From NCBI GenBank assembly GCA_016203225.1, contig JACQNC010000012.1, positions 1-64,000 of the forward strand: a stretch of 64,000 bases of DNA, written 5' to 3'. Shown in pieces: positions 38,087-47,696 of the stretch (within the stretch, counting starts at the first letter, position 1; each line of letters begins with the position of its first letter). The notes under the pieces were generated by a model. It ran no database searches and was not told where the DNA came from. It was given only the letters and a program-made list of their open reading frames with translations. The DNA is from Candidatus Woesearchaeota archaeon (GTDB lineage: Archaea > Nanobdellota > Nanobdellia > Woesearchaeales > ARS49). The translations under genes and the position numbers were made by a program.

Positions 38087-39376
38087 ATGGGAAAGATCAG
38101 TCCAGTCGCATCGAAATACATCATCAATTCAACCATCGAGATAGACGGCATAGTCGACCGTCCTGATGTCATCGGCGCAGTGTTCGGCCAGACAGAAGGC
38201 CTTCTCGGCGATGACCTGGAATTGCGCGAATTGCAGCGTTCGGGCAGGATCGGCCGTATCGAAGTCAATCTCGAGCCGCGGGGCGGCAAGAGCTCAGGCG
38301 CCATCATCATCCCTAGCTCGTTGGACAAGGCAGAGACCAGCGTTATCGCTGCGGCGTTGGAGATCATCCAACGCATCGGGCCGTGCAACGCCAAGGTCAA
38401 GGTCATAAACATCGAGGACGTGCGTATCAGCAAGCGCCAGTTCGTCATCGAGCGCGCCAAGGAATTGCTGCGCAACATGATGGACACGGGCAGTCCTGAC
38501 AGCCAGGAACTGATGGAGGAGGTAATCAACTCCGTGCGCGTGATGGAAGTCACAGAGTACGGACGCGACCGCCTACCTGCAGGACCGGGTATCGAGGACT
38601 CGGAGGAGGTCATCGTCGTCGAGGGCCGAGCTGACGTCGTGTGCCTGCTCAAGAACGGGTTCAAGAACGTCATCGCGATGAACGGCACGCAGGTTCCGCC
38701 CACGATCAGCGAGTTGTCCAAGAAGAAGGACATCGTCGTGTTCGTCGACGGCGACCGCGGCGGCAACCTTATCTTGAAGGAAGTGCTCGCCGTTGCCGAG
38801 GTCGACTTCGTAACGAAGGCGCCTGACGGCAAGGAGGTCGAGGAGCTGACGAAGAAGGAGATCCACAAGGCGCTGCGAAGCCGCATCACGGCCGAGCAGG
38901 CGAAGCTCGAGCTTGCTGCCATGAACACCAGCGAGAGCATCCGCAAGCCGATGATCGCGTCGGTGCGCCCGCAGGACAGGAGACCTGTTCCGGGACAGAT
39001 GCAGCGGCGTGACGCGCCTCCAATGCGCGAAGCGCCTCGCATGGCCCCGCGACCTCCGGTCGCGTCTGCCAAGAAGGCTCCGAGCTCGGAAGAGCGCGAG
39101 AAGTTCGAATCCGTGCTCACCGACCTCATCGGGACACGCGGCGCGTGTCTGCTGGACGAGAAGCTCACCGTTCTTGGCAAGGTGCCGCTGGCGGAGCTGC
39201 CGAGCACGCTCTCGAGCGTGACCTCCGGCATCTACGCGGTCGTTCTTGACGAGAGCATCGACCAGAACGTCGTGTTGGCCGCGGAGAAGGCCAACGTCAA
39301 GCACCTTATCGGCATGGACTCGAAGGTCAAGCCGGTCGATGCGCGCGTGAACATCATCACGAGCGCCGAGTTGTAA
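38087..39376 (+). CDS. dnaG: Archaeal DnaG-type primase
   Basis: Toprim VIVVEGRADVVCLLKNGFKNVIAMNGT, VFVDGDRGGNLI. Confidence 0.94.
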   Translation: MGKISPVASKYIINSTIEIDGIVDRPDVIGAVFGQTEGLLGDDLELRELQRSGRIGRIEVNLEPRGGKSSGAIIIPSSLDKAETSVIAAALEIIQRIGPCNAKVKVINIEDVRISKRQFVIERAKELLRNMMDTGSPDSQELMEEVINSVRVMEVTEYGRDRLPAGPGIEDSEEVIVVEGRADVVCLLKNGFKNVIAMNGTQVPPTISELSKKKDIVVFVDGDRGGNLILKEVLAVAEVDFVTKAPDGKEVEELTKKEIHKALRSRITAEQAKLELAAMNTSESIRKPMIASVRPQDRRPVPGQMQRRDAPPMREAPRMAPRPPVASAKKAPSSEEREKFESVLTDLIGTRGACLLDEKLTVLGKVPLAELPSTLSSVTSGIYAVVLDESIDQNVVLAAEKANVKHLIGMDSKVKPVDARVNIITSAEL

Positions 39377-39476
39377 TTTTTCTTTCTTATTTCTTGTTTT
39401 TCATTCCTGCCCGAGATAGCGCTCTGCAGCATCACGCTTTTATACTCCAGAAATGCAGAAACAGCAAAAGAGGGCT

Positions 39477-40799
39477 ATGGCATACGAAATCATTCTGGGA
39501 CGGGACGAGAAAGACCGCGAGAAGTTCGGATTACAAGGCACGGTCTTGCTCGGCAAGCACTACGTGAAGATGGGCCAAGTGACTGCGCTCTCGCAGCCGG
39601 TCTATCTGGACCTGAACAAGGCGCACGTGATGTTCGTCGCCGGAAAACGAGGCTCGGGAAAGTCGTATTCGCTAGGAGTGGTCGCGGAGGGAATCGCGAC
39701 GCTGCCGATAGAGACCCGCAGGAAACTCAGCGTCATCCTGCTGGACACGATGGGCATCTATTGGACGATGAAGTACCCGAACCACAAGGACGAAGCGCTG
39801 CTCAAAGAGTGGGGTCTCGAGGGGCACGGACTCGATATAGTCATCTACACGCCGACCGGTTACTTCGACAGAGCGAAAGCGCAAGGCATCCCGACCGACA
39901 GGAAGTTCGCGATCCGTCCTGCCGAGCTCGCGCCCGAGGACTGGTTCCTTAGCTTCGACCTGAACCCGAACGAACCGTTGGCGGTCTTCATCGAACGTTT
40001 GATCCTCACGCTCAAGACCGAGCATGATGAGTATGATATGGACGACGTGCTCGAGGCCATCCGGAAAGACACGAAAGAGGACCCGCACGTCCGCAACGCC
40101 GCCGAGAACAGGTTTTTGGCCGCGAAGGCCTGGGGTTTGTTCAGCAAGGACGCGACGTTGATGAAGGAGCTCGCCGCGCCAGGCCAGATCACGGTGCTCG
40201 ACATGAGCGCTTACGCTGTCATGCCTGACGGCTGGCGCATAAAGAACCTCGCCATCGGACTGGTCGCCCAGAAATTGTTCATCGAGCGCATGATCGCGCG
40301 CAAGGAGGAGGAATTCCACAGCATCTCCTCTGCAGTACACTACCTGCGCGAGGAAGGCCACGTCGACACGGAAATGCCCATCGTGTGGTTGTTGTTGGAT
40401 GAAGCGCACGAATTCCTGCCTTCGGAAGGCCGGACGTCCGCTACGTCTGCGTTGATAACGTTGTTGCGCGAAGGTCGCCAACCAGGAATCGCGTTGGTTT
40501 TGGCGACGCAGCAGCCGGGAAAGATCCACACTGATGCCATGACGCAAAGCGACATAATCCTGGCGCACCGGCTGACCGCGAAGATCGATACCGATGCGCT
40601 CGGCTCGCTGCTGCAGAGCTATCTCCGCACAGGTCTTGACAAAGAACTGGACAATCTGCCGCGCGTCTCAGGCGCGGCTTTGGCGATGGACGACGTGAAC
40701 GAACGCATCTATCCATTGCGCGTGCGTCCCCGGTTCTCGTGGCACGGCGGCGGCGCTCCCGGCGTGATTGAAGAGATAAAGAAAGTGTATGAGTTCTGA
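39477..40799 (+). CDS. HerA/VirB4-like ATPase (DUF87)
   Basis: VMFVAGKRGSGKSYSLGVVAEG Walker A; WLLLDEAHEFLP Walker B. Confidence 0.88.
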   Translation: MAYEIILGRDEKDREKFGLQGTVLLGKHYVKMGQVTALSQPVYLDLNKAHVMFVAGKRGSGKSYSLGVVAEGIATLPIETRRKLSVILLDTMGIYWTMKYPNHKDEALLKEWGLEGHGLDIVIYTPTGYFDRAKAQGIPTDRKFAIRPAELAPEDWFLSFDLNPNEPLAVFIERLILTLKTEHDEYDMDDVLEAIRKDTKEDPHVRNAAENRFLAAKAWGLFSKDATLMKELAAPGQITVLDMSAYAVMPDGWRIKNLAIGLVAQKLFIERMIARKEEEFHSISSAVHYLREEGHVDTEMPIVWLLLDEAHEFLPSEGRTSATSALITLLREGRQPGIALVLATQQPGKIHTDAMTQSDIILAHRLTAKIDTDALGSLLQSYLRTGLDKELDNLPRVSGAALAMDDVNERIYPLRVRPRFSWHGGGAPGVIEEIKKVYEF

Positions 40800-41230
40800 A
40801 GAACGAAAAGGTTGCCATCCTCGGCAATTACTTCCATGTGCTCCTGTGGCACCACAAGGTATGTCGATTGCCCGAAGCAACGCACGGTATCCGTGAAGCG
40901 TTCGAAATCCGACTCCACCCATCGCACATAGCCATGTTTGCTCTGCTGGCAGAGGGTCGTCGGCGCAAAAAGCCCCATCAGTGTGTGGCGTTGTCTCCTT
41001 AATTCGTCCGTGATAAGCGCAGGTAATCGTCCGGGGGTAACACCGACGCCATCCATATTGACAGTTTCAATGATAGGAACGCTCATTGATTGCATTTTCG
41101 CAAGTCTTGAACGGAGCGGTTCGCTTTCCCAACCGGGACCTGCTACGTAGACCCGTAGTGGCTCACGCGGCACGACAACTGATTCCATCGTTCGGAAGGG
41201 AATATCAATACCGTCGATGCGGATTGTCAT
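40709..41230 (-). CDS. Hypothetical protein; 3' end may overlap HerA-like gene antiparallel
   Basis: Long ORF, 4-nt overlap with upstream 41227..41538. Confidence 0.55.
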   Translation of the reverse strand: MTIRIDGIDIPFRTMESVVVPREPLRVYVAGPGWESEPLRSRLAKMQSMSVPIIETVNMDGVGVTPGRLPALITDELRRQRHTLMGLFAPTTLCQQSKHGYVRWVESDFERFTDTVRCFGQSTYLVVPQEHMEVIAEDGNLFVLQNSYTFFISSITPGAPPPCHENRGRTRNG

Positions 41231-41538
41231 AGGAACCCCAGTATTCGCGAGGTCTCAATGATATCACTGAAGGCGGAGATTATTTTGTATGCGCCTATCT
41301 GCGCCTGTCCAGACGAAGCAATAGCATTCCTGAGATTCTCCTGCTGCTCCCAGTGCTTCCGCCACGGGATGTCCTGCCGTTCCAACACTCCCACAAGGTC
41401 CGATCCGCTGCTAAAGAATATCTGACCAGTGCCCATGTGGACGCCGAATCTCTCGGGCTCGCGTTGGATGTTGGCGATGATTTCCTTTTCGCGTTCCCTA
41501 CGCCAAAAATCATCGCTGGCTATATCACTGAGAGGCAT
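41227..41538 (-). CDS. Hypothetical small protein
   Basis: ORF with aggaggt-like ribosome binding site upstream and overlapping partner. Confidence 0.55.
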   Translation of the reverse strand: MPLSDIASDDFWRREREKEIIANIQREPERFGVHMGTGQIFFSSGSDLVGVLERQDIPWRKHWEQQENLRNAIASSGQAQIGAYKIISAFSDIIETSRILGFL

Positions 41539-41690
41539 GCCGCACCTCCTGCGGTTTTCAGCCGCTCAATACCGTCCATCAGCGCGTGTTTGCGCTCTAT
41601 CCTTCGTTTCTGTTTCCATTTTCGTTGTCTCCGCGTTTTAAGCCCGCGTGGCTATGACCTATAGAGCGGAAGCCATCTTTATATATATTA

Positions 41691-41747
41691 TTGAATAATA
41701 TTCAATTATAAACCGATAAATACTTAAATAGTTGAATATTATTCAAC
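41691..41747. promoter_or_regulatory. Two palindromic operator candidates for the Lrp-like regulator
   Basis: ttgaataatattcaa (41691-41705) and gttgaatattattcaac (41731-41747), centres 41 bp apart, flanking TATA-like tacttaaata. Confidence 0.8.
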
Positions 41748-41751
41748 TCTT

Positions 41752-42204
41752 ATGAAAGATACCAGGCCAAAGCTGATCGGTCTACTGAAAGAGGGTTATT
41801 GCACGCCCCAAATAGCAAGAATGGCAAAAAAATTGCAAGAGCCCTCCACCACGCTTCAGTACAATATCAAAAAACTTGAAGAAGAAGGCGCAATCAAGGC
41901 GTATAAGGCGATATTCAGCTACAAGAAAATAGACGAGGGATTTGTTGCGTTTCTTTTAATAAACCTCGCGCCAGAAGAATATGGCGACCCTGAGAAAATC
42001 GGCAAAGAAATCTCCAAACTTAAAGAAATAGAAAGCGTTGACATCGTAACTGGCGGATGGGAGCTCCTTGTCAAAGTGAGGACAAAAGACCAAGAAACAT
42101 ATTACCAACTCGTCAAAAATGTCATATCAAGAAAAGGCATAAACAAAATAACAACGATCACCTCGCTTATGCAACTCAAGTCAGAATTTGTTGCGGGCCA
42201 ATAA
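41752..42204 (+). CDS. Lrp/AsnC-like transcriptional regulator
   Basis: N-terminal HTH (PSTTLQYNIKKLEEEGAIKAYKAIF), C-terminal RAM-like beta-alpha region. Confidence 0.82.
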   Translation: MKDTRPKLIGLLKEGYCTPQIARMAKKLQEPSTTLQYNIKKLEEEGAIKAYKAIFSYKKIDEGFVAFLLINLAPEEYGDPEKIGKEISKLKEIESVDIVTGGWELLVKVRTKDQETYYQLVKNVISRKGINKITTITSLMQLKSEFVAGQ

Positions 42205-42228
42205 CTCCTAGATTTTCTCATTCAGTTA

Positions 42229-43602
42229 CTACATATTTTTACAATAATCAAGGAGGCGTATCGCAAGCAGCTCATAAACAGTATCTCTAAAAAAATTAAA
42301 CGCGTCTTGAATGCGTGAAGCGCCAGGAAAATTTTTCCTGAGCGCTATTTCATCACCGGCACATTTTTTGATTGTTTCTTCCGTCGGTTTTGCAAAACGA
42401 TATTGTATTGGAACGGCATCACCCAATTTGACTTGCAAAACCCATAGATAGCTAAGATACCGTAATGTTTCAGCAACTCCTGCCTTAAAGATATACTCAC
42501 GTAAATACTGATCTTCGGTTTTTAGTTTTTCAAAATTTGCCCTCACTTTTTTGCGCGCAGATGCGTCTGCAGTTCTGTAATCTTCAGGCGTTACCATAAA
42601 CACGCCCTTAGGATTGATGTGCGTCTCATCGGAGCCAACCGCCTCAGGGAAAATATCATGACCTTCGAATTTCGCGTAAATATCTTCATAAGGAGCTCTT
42701 CGATAATACGGCGCGTAGAAGATATACAAAACAGGAAGGTCGTCCTGTTGAAAAAAACCAAATTCTTCGAAATGCGATTGGTTTAATGGTGCGTGTTGTT
42801 GTGAGTATTGCACAACAGCGCTCACTACTGTCCAATAAAGTGTTTGATCAATCACACTCGCAAAACTGCTCAATGCACGTTCGTCAACAACGTAAAAATG
42901 AACGGCTGAAGGATTGTTCTCGGATGTTCCTTCGGAACCTGATCCCCCTATCAGCATTCTTCCGCTCACCCTCAAATACTTCTGTGCAGTTGCTCGAATG
43001 CCAAACGGAAACCCAATGACGGAAGCGATACGATTAATAGTTGTTGAAGGAGTTTGGATGCTCCCGGGTATTTTGAGCGAGTTAATTTTGCGCAAATATT
43101 GAGGAATGTCGAGTTTATTGCCGGGTAATCTATCAGAAGGTGTGAATAGCAGTTTACCTTCTTCGTTAACGAGTGATTTAAACTCTGAGATGTCTCTTCT
43201 CGCGATGGCTGGATCTTGATGTGCGGAATCCCACACAATTTGTTTAAGTAAATTATTATGCCACTTCTGTAATTTTTCATAAAATAGAACAAGCTCAGTG
43301 GTTATCTCGTCTGCTGGATGCTCTTTTGAATACAAAGTCAAGAACTCAAGTGTTCTATCTAAATCCGTTCGGAAATTATCCCCTTGCGCGTAAGCATATG
43401 CTTCGTTTAGTTTTACTTTTAGTTCGGCATCGCTCAGAGCTGAAAGATTCTTAAGCAATGCAACTTTGAAAGGATAATGAAGAATGGCATTTGCAATTCG
43501 GGCCTCAGCATCATAATGTCTATCAGACGCGCGTATGAACTGAATCAGTTTGCCAATCTCGGGATGCTTTGCTTTACTGCCAAAAAGCCATTTTAAAATC
43601 AT
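42229..43602 (-). CDS. Uncharacterised 457-aa protein
   Basis: Long uninterrupted ORF in AT-rich region; no family recognised. Confidence 0.75.
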   Translation of the reverse strand: MILKWLFGSKAKHPEIGKLIQFIRASDRHYDAEARIANAILHYPFKVALLKNLSALSDAELKVKLNEAYAYAQGDNFRTDLDRTLEFLTLYSKEHPADEITTELVLFYEKLQKWHNNLLKQIVWDSAHQDPAIARRDISEFKSLVNEEGKLLFTPSDRLPGNKLDIPQYLRKINSLKIPGSIQTPSTTINRIASVIGFPFGIRATAQKYLRVSGRMLIGGSGSEGTSENNPSAVHFYVVDERALSSFASVIDQTLYWTVVSAVVQYSQQHAPLNQSHFEEFGFFQQDDLPVLYIFYAPYYRRAPYEDIYAKFEGHDIFPEAVGSDETHINPKGVFMVTPEDYRTADASARKKVRANFEKLKTEDQYLREYIFKAGVAETLRYLSYLWVLQVKLGDAVPIQYRFAKPTEETIKKCAGDEIALRKNFPGASRIQDAFNFFRDTVYELLAIRLLDYCKNM

Positions 43603-43770
43603 ATGCTGTCCGTTAACGTATGCCTTTTAATATTTTTTGATTATCAAACCAGCAGAATTCCCCTGCCATCTGCTACAATCCGAGAAGGGCTTTAAAAAGG
43701 CAGTTTTCCTGACTGTGAGACAAAGCAGGGATAATGCGCAACCATTTTAAATGCCCAGTACTAGTTGCAA

Positions 43771-44262
43771 ATGATGCGCGATGTCGAGTTAAGACGATTA
43801 TTTCTGAATGATGGGGTGCGGTTACGGGCATTGTTTCTTCGAGAGAACAATCTGCAAGATACGGGAATGAATGAGAGTCACGACAAAATCACGTCGAAAG
43901 TTGTTCGCACATGGTTAAAAGAACGCATACGCATGTATGCGCGCAAAAAACCGTCTTTTGTTGTTTATGCAGTACTCGATGAACGGAAGAAACTTATTGG
44001 AACGGTGGGCGTGGGGAACATCAACTACAAAACGAAGTCAGCTGAGATTGGCTGCTGGATTTCTGAAAAACGCGCCGGTCTGGGTTACGGCACGTTAGCC
44101 GTGCGCTCTTTTCTTAAAGAATTTCTGAACTTATTGCATCTCAAAAAGGTTGTTGCAGAGGTAGCAAAGGAGAATATTGCTTCCCTCCGGATTCTTGAAA
44201 AAAACAGGTTCACGCTCAAGAAGAAAATAAAGAATTACTTGTTCTTAGAACGAGTGTTTTAG
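43771..44262 (+). CDS. GNAT-family N-acetyltransferase
   Basis: IGTVGVGNINYKTKSAEIGCWISEKRAGLGYGTLAVRSFLKE...NIASLRILEKNRF. Confidence 0.87.
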   Translation: MMRDVELRRLFLNDGVRLRALFLRENNLQDTGMNESHDKITSKVVRTWLKERIRMYARKKPSFVVYAVLDERKKLIGTVGVGNINYKTKSAEIGCWISEKRAGLGYGTLAVRSFLKEFLNLLHLKKVVAEVAKENIASLRILEKNRFTLKKKIKNYLFLERVF

Positions 44263-44471
44263 AACGGTCGGAGGCGGTCTGGTAATTATTTGAAAAACTC
44301 GACCTGCAGTCGTCCATAAAATAGTGTTATCGCTTCATTGTCTTGTCTCAATCGTTCATTCTCACATGAGGCAATGATAGTTTACCTCTCAATTTTGAGA
44401 ACCACCTTAAAATGTCTTTATTTCTGTCGCTTCCGAATTGTCGGACAGCCTCTGAACGCTCTTGTTAATGG

Positions 44472-45215
44472 TTACTGACTTGCCACCCACATAGCGTCGA
44501 ATAGTTGCTGCTGAAGTTTTGCAGCACTTCTTTCCTTAATGTAAATTCCAAGTTGTTCCTTTGCATTCGCCTTGATGATGACAATGGCATTAGGAAGGAT
44601 GAACAAAGCATCGTCAATATTTTTCGTTACCTGATCATTGAATCGTAATTCCCGTGCTTCTTCCTTGTCTGATTTCTTTGTCTCAATCATAAATGGGGTT
44701 CTTTGGGTTATAGCTTTGAGGACAATCTTTTGTTCTTTTCTCCTTCGTCGAAATTGCGCGTGAAACGTGGGAAGGAAATGCAAAATGCTCTCAGGAACAT
44801 ATGCCGAAATGATGATATTCGGTTTCTCAACAAGCAATGATGCGATTGTCTTGAAGCCTTGAATGCCCTCATAGACCTCGATTGTCGGTCGTGTAATCGC
44901 GATCTTTTGCAATGCCTCCAGTTCGGGTAGGGCTTCGTGGATTGCTTCAGCTTTGCGTTGCTTTTCTTCTTCGATAATCTGTAGAATTCTTTTGGGTTGG
45001 ACTGCGCTGTAATGCTTGACACCTGACTTGATGACTTCGCTGATGAATCCCTTCTCTTGGAGTGACTTGAGAATGTAATAGGCGGCTTCCCGGGCAACGC
45101 CTGCTTTTTTGGCTATTTCGCTGGCTTTTGCCACACCAAGCTTCAGCGCGGCCAGATACGCCTCTGCTTCCTGCCTGCGCAATCCTGCCTTCTCGAGAGC
45201 GTACTCGATTGCCAT
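44472..45215 (-). CDS. TrmB-family transcriptional regulator
   Basis: LGVAKASEIAKKAGVAREAAYYILKSLQEKGFI winged HTH; C-terminal sensor region. Confidence 0.85.
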   Translation of the reverse strand: MAIEYALEKAGLRRQEAEAYLAALKLGVAKASEIAKKAGVAREAAYYILKSLQEKGFISEVIKSGVKHYSAVQPKRILQIIEEEKQRKAEAIHEALPELEALQKIAITRPTIEVYEGIQGFKTIASLLVEKPNIIISAYVPESILHFLPTFHAQFRRRRKEQKIVLKAITQRTPFMIETKKSDKEEARELRFNDQVTKNIDDALFILPNAIVIIKANAKEQLGIYIKERSAAKLQQQLFDAMWVASQ

Positions 45216-45335
45216 GGCCTTCACAATGACTCATGGGTTTTTAAGGTTTTCTATTGTAGTAATACTTTTTACACCATAATTTAATCAACTTCGCGCGTTA
45301 TTACTATTTCGAGGCAATAACGCCTTGGTGAAACT

Positions 45336-45812
45336 ATGGACCAAAAGCAACGCGAAATGAAGATAAGGCAATACCCTATATCTGTACACGATAGTATAGC
45401 CAGAGATACCGAGTATGAAGATTTAAGAGAATTTTCAAGAGAAGTGTTTTCAAGAGAAGGTAGTAGTAGCTCTGCGCAGTATAGACTCCCTTCGGTTTCG
45501 CCTAAAGAGCTGAAATGTTTTATGCCCTTAATTTATGATGCTTTTCAAGTAGCGCGTGCGGTTTCGATTGATGAGATACTCACGCTCAGAGATGATGGTA
45601 TGAAGATTCATGAATCAGTATTATACTCAAGTATAGAACATGTTGGTTATGTCATTCGAGGATATCTTGCAGGCCAAAAAGCGAGCCATGCTGATTTAGA
45701 AGATGTTATGCGAGTTATCCAACTAGCTCAGGGGATTAAATCAGCCACCACAGAAGATCAGTTTGGAACCATAGTCCGCAAAGCTTTCGGGAAACAACCT
45801 AAGAACAAATAA
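45336..45812 (+). CDS. Uncharacterised 158-aa protein
   Basis: ORF with coding-like composition; no family recognised. Confidence 0.6.
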   Translation: MDQKQREMKIRQYPISVHDSIARDTEYEDLREFSREVFSREGSSSSAQYRLPSVSPKELKCFMPLIYDAFQVARAVSIDEILTLRDDGMKIHESVLYSSIEHVGYVIRGYLAGQKASHADLEDVMRVIQLAQGIKSATTEDQFGTIVRKAFGKQPKNK

Positions 45813-45877
45813 CCCTTCGCCTTCAGCAACGCGAGCGTGGAGTCCTTCCCTCCTGAGCACAGAACGCCGAGTCTCAT
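45758..45877 (-). pseudogene. Truncated ATP-pyrophosphatase (Dph6-like) N-terminus
   Basis: Manual translation MRLGVLCSGGKDSTLALLKAKG|YLFLGCFPKALRTMVPN*; PP-loop SGGKDST present, recognisable similarity stops at 45812, the last base of the 45336..45812 ORF. Confidence 0.72.
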
Positions 45878-45929
45878 GGGGAGAGCGCGATTTAGAGGGG
45901 TTTTAAGCTTTATTGTCGAACGAGGAACG

Positions 45930-46349
45930 TCAGATCACTCGCAGGCGTTTCTTCAGTGCGTAGGCCTTATCCGCGGCATCGCTCTCGGATTTATCTCTGC
46001 TACAGACATAAGTACTGAATATTTCGCCCAGAATAGTGATGGCGTCATGCGCTAGAGCTGTTCCAGCTTCAAAACGCAGAATCTTCTCTCTTAGAAATTC
46101 CACATTTGCTTGAGGTGAAACATAAAATGCTCTATCTTCCGCAGACAAAGAGCAGGTCTCATCGACAGATCGTTTTGCGCGCCCGGTAATTGATGCAAGA
46201 GCTCGTCTGCCTTGGTCCAATATGAACACTATCTCGTCAAGTGCAAATACCTGCACAACGGGTTTGCCCCCGATAACATGCTGCGTTTCCTCCGCAGAAA
46301 ACGGAGTAAATCCGCCATAAACCTTGCCACTCGGTGTAACAATGGTCAT
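45930..46349 (-). CDS. Hypothetical protein
   Basis: ORF overlapping preceding gene by 4 nt; MTIVTPSGKVYGGFTPFSAEETQHVIGGKPVV. Confidence 0.55.
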   Translation of the reverse strand: MTIVTPSGKVYGGFTPFSAEETQHVIGGKPVVQVFALDEIVFILDQGRRALASITGRAKRSVDETCSLSAEDRAFYVSPQANVEFLREKILRFEAGTALAHDAITILGEIFSTYVCSRDKSESDAADKAYALKKRLRVI

Positions 46350-46735
46350 ACCTGCACCATGTCTCTCGCTTCCTTCACGATCGTGCAAAGCTTGTCGAGG
46401 TCGGTTTGGTCCTTGACGGAGATACTCTCGAATCTGGCGCCAAGCCCATCAGGACACACGCTCAGGCCGTATTCCTCTGTTTTCGCGTATCCGCGCTTTT
46501 CGATGAATTCGATGCGCTTTGCTCCAACGCACAGAGTATCGCGTACCTCTGCTATCGTGCCATCAACGTTGAGGTACACCTCAACCGTCGCGACATTGCT
46601 TGCCGGGAAATATGATATCAGGATACCCTCTCCCACGTTAAACGTTTGCTCCGTTTCAGAATCCTCAAGGTCAGTCAAAGTGTCTTTGCCGAACACTGCG
46701 CGGACAGTCTCATCCAAGCTGATTGGTTTTGCCAT
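46346..46735 (-). CDS. Hypothetical protein
   Basis: ORF with translational overlap to 45930..46349. Confidence 0.55.
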   Translation of the reverse strand: MAKPISLDETVRAVFGKDTLTDLEDSETEQTFNVGEGILISYFPASNVATVEVYLNVDGTIAEVRDTLCVGAKRIEFIEKRGYAKTEEYGLSVCPDGLGARFESISVKDQTDLDKLCTIVKEARDMVQV

Positions 46736-46839
46736 TTTTGCCCCTCGATATCTTGCAGCGGTCTTCTTATCTCCGCTGCTGTCGATAGGTTTCTGCTGTC
46801 CTTTATAAATGTTTCGGCATAGTAATCACTCCTTAGTGA

Positions 46840-46974
46840 CTACGTGCTTGAAACGTTAGATTCTGCACGAGACAGGCGTTCCTGCGCGTTCTTGTGGTGC
46901 GAAAGATTGCGCACGGCTTTTTGCAAGCCAGCGCGGCTCAAACAGGATTGTGTCGGGATTGAGCCAAGCATCAT
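46840..46974 (-). CDS. Possible 44-aa ORF
   Basis: Manual translation MMLGSIPTQSCLSRAGLQKAVRNLSHHKNAQERLSRAESNVSST*; TATA-like ctttaaaaac upstream. Confidence 0.25.
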   Translation of the reverse strand: MMLGSIPTQSCLSRAGLQKAVRNLSHHKNAQERLSRAESNVSST

Positions 46975-47075
46975 TCGCGCCTTGTCGGGATGAAAGTGGA
47001 ACGTGTTTTTAAAGGTACTTCGACTTTTCAGTATTTGTGAGCTTCACCATTATTATTTTTCTATATGGAATATAA

Positions 47076-47696
47076 CTATGGCTTTTCTATGACTTTGGTC
47101 ATTTCTTGGATGAAATTCTTGGCTCGTTCCAAGCTTAATCGCGCAACATGCTCTTTTGCGGTTTTGGTGATGTCGTATTGGAATTCTCCGCGCCTTTCCC
47201 GCTGATGCCCGAACGTTGCGACGAGCTCTTTGGCTTTGACTTGGAATTCTTTCATAAGCTCTTCTTCGCCAACGTTCATCAATCCGAGAACTTCGCTCTT
47301 TGTTGTCTTGTAGTCCTCCAACAAAGATTTGGCTAACCGGTTATTTTTGATAAAATAAACCAGTAGAACGTCCTGGGTGATTTTGTGAGCGATCTTTTCA
47401 CCGACTTTCAGCCCGAGTTTTGCCATTGCGGCATTCGCAACGTAAAACATGCTGTAGTACGATGTGACGATCACCCACAGTAAGCATTCGAAGTCTTCAG
47501 GAAAACCGGCAGATTTCTTTGTTTCAGCGTCCGTCGACAACTTCAGCAAAAAACTGGAAAGCTGCAAGGACATTTTTGCGTTATTCACGTAGAACTTGAC
47601 GAACTGTGCGTGTGCCGGATTCTTCTTCAGCAAGTCGTCTTCAAAATAACGCTTGAGATTTTGTTCCGCCTCACGAATATCCTTGTCCGAAATCAT
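47076..47696 (-). CDS. HEPN-like protein, partner of MNT
   Basis: Helical ORF with WVIVTSYYSMFYVANAAMAKLG and RRGEFQYD...LERAKNFIQEM; translationally coupled to HTH-MNT gene. Confidence 0.72.
   Translation of the reverse strand: MISDKDIREAEQNLKRYFEDDLLKKNPAHAQFVKFYVNNAKMSLQLSSFLLKLSTDAETKKSAGFPEDFECLLWVIVTSYYSMFYVANAAMAKLGLKVGEKIAHKITQDVLLVYFIKNNRLAKSLLEDYKTTKSEVLGLMNVGEEELMKEFQVKAKELVATFGHQRERRGEFQYDITKTAKEHVARLSLERAKNFIQEMTKVIEKP

Noticed and set aside
37827-38144. 105-aa ORF upstream of dnaG
   Set aside because: Composition not protein-like and it overlaps the dnaG start in another frame.
37966-39231. 421-aa minus-strand ORF
   Set aside because: Antisense to dnaG; Ser/Arg-rich artefact composition.
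45837-46055. 72-aa plus-strand ORF
   Set aside because: Antisense to the Dph6-like remnant and the 45930..46349 gene; no coding signature.
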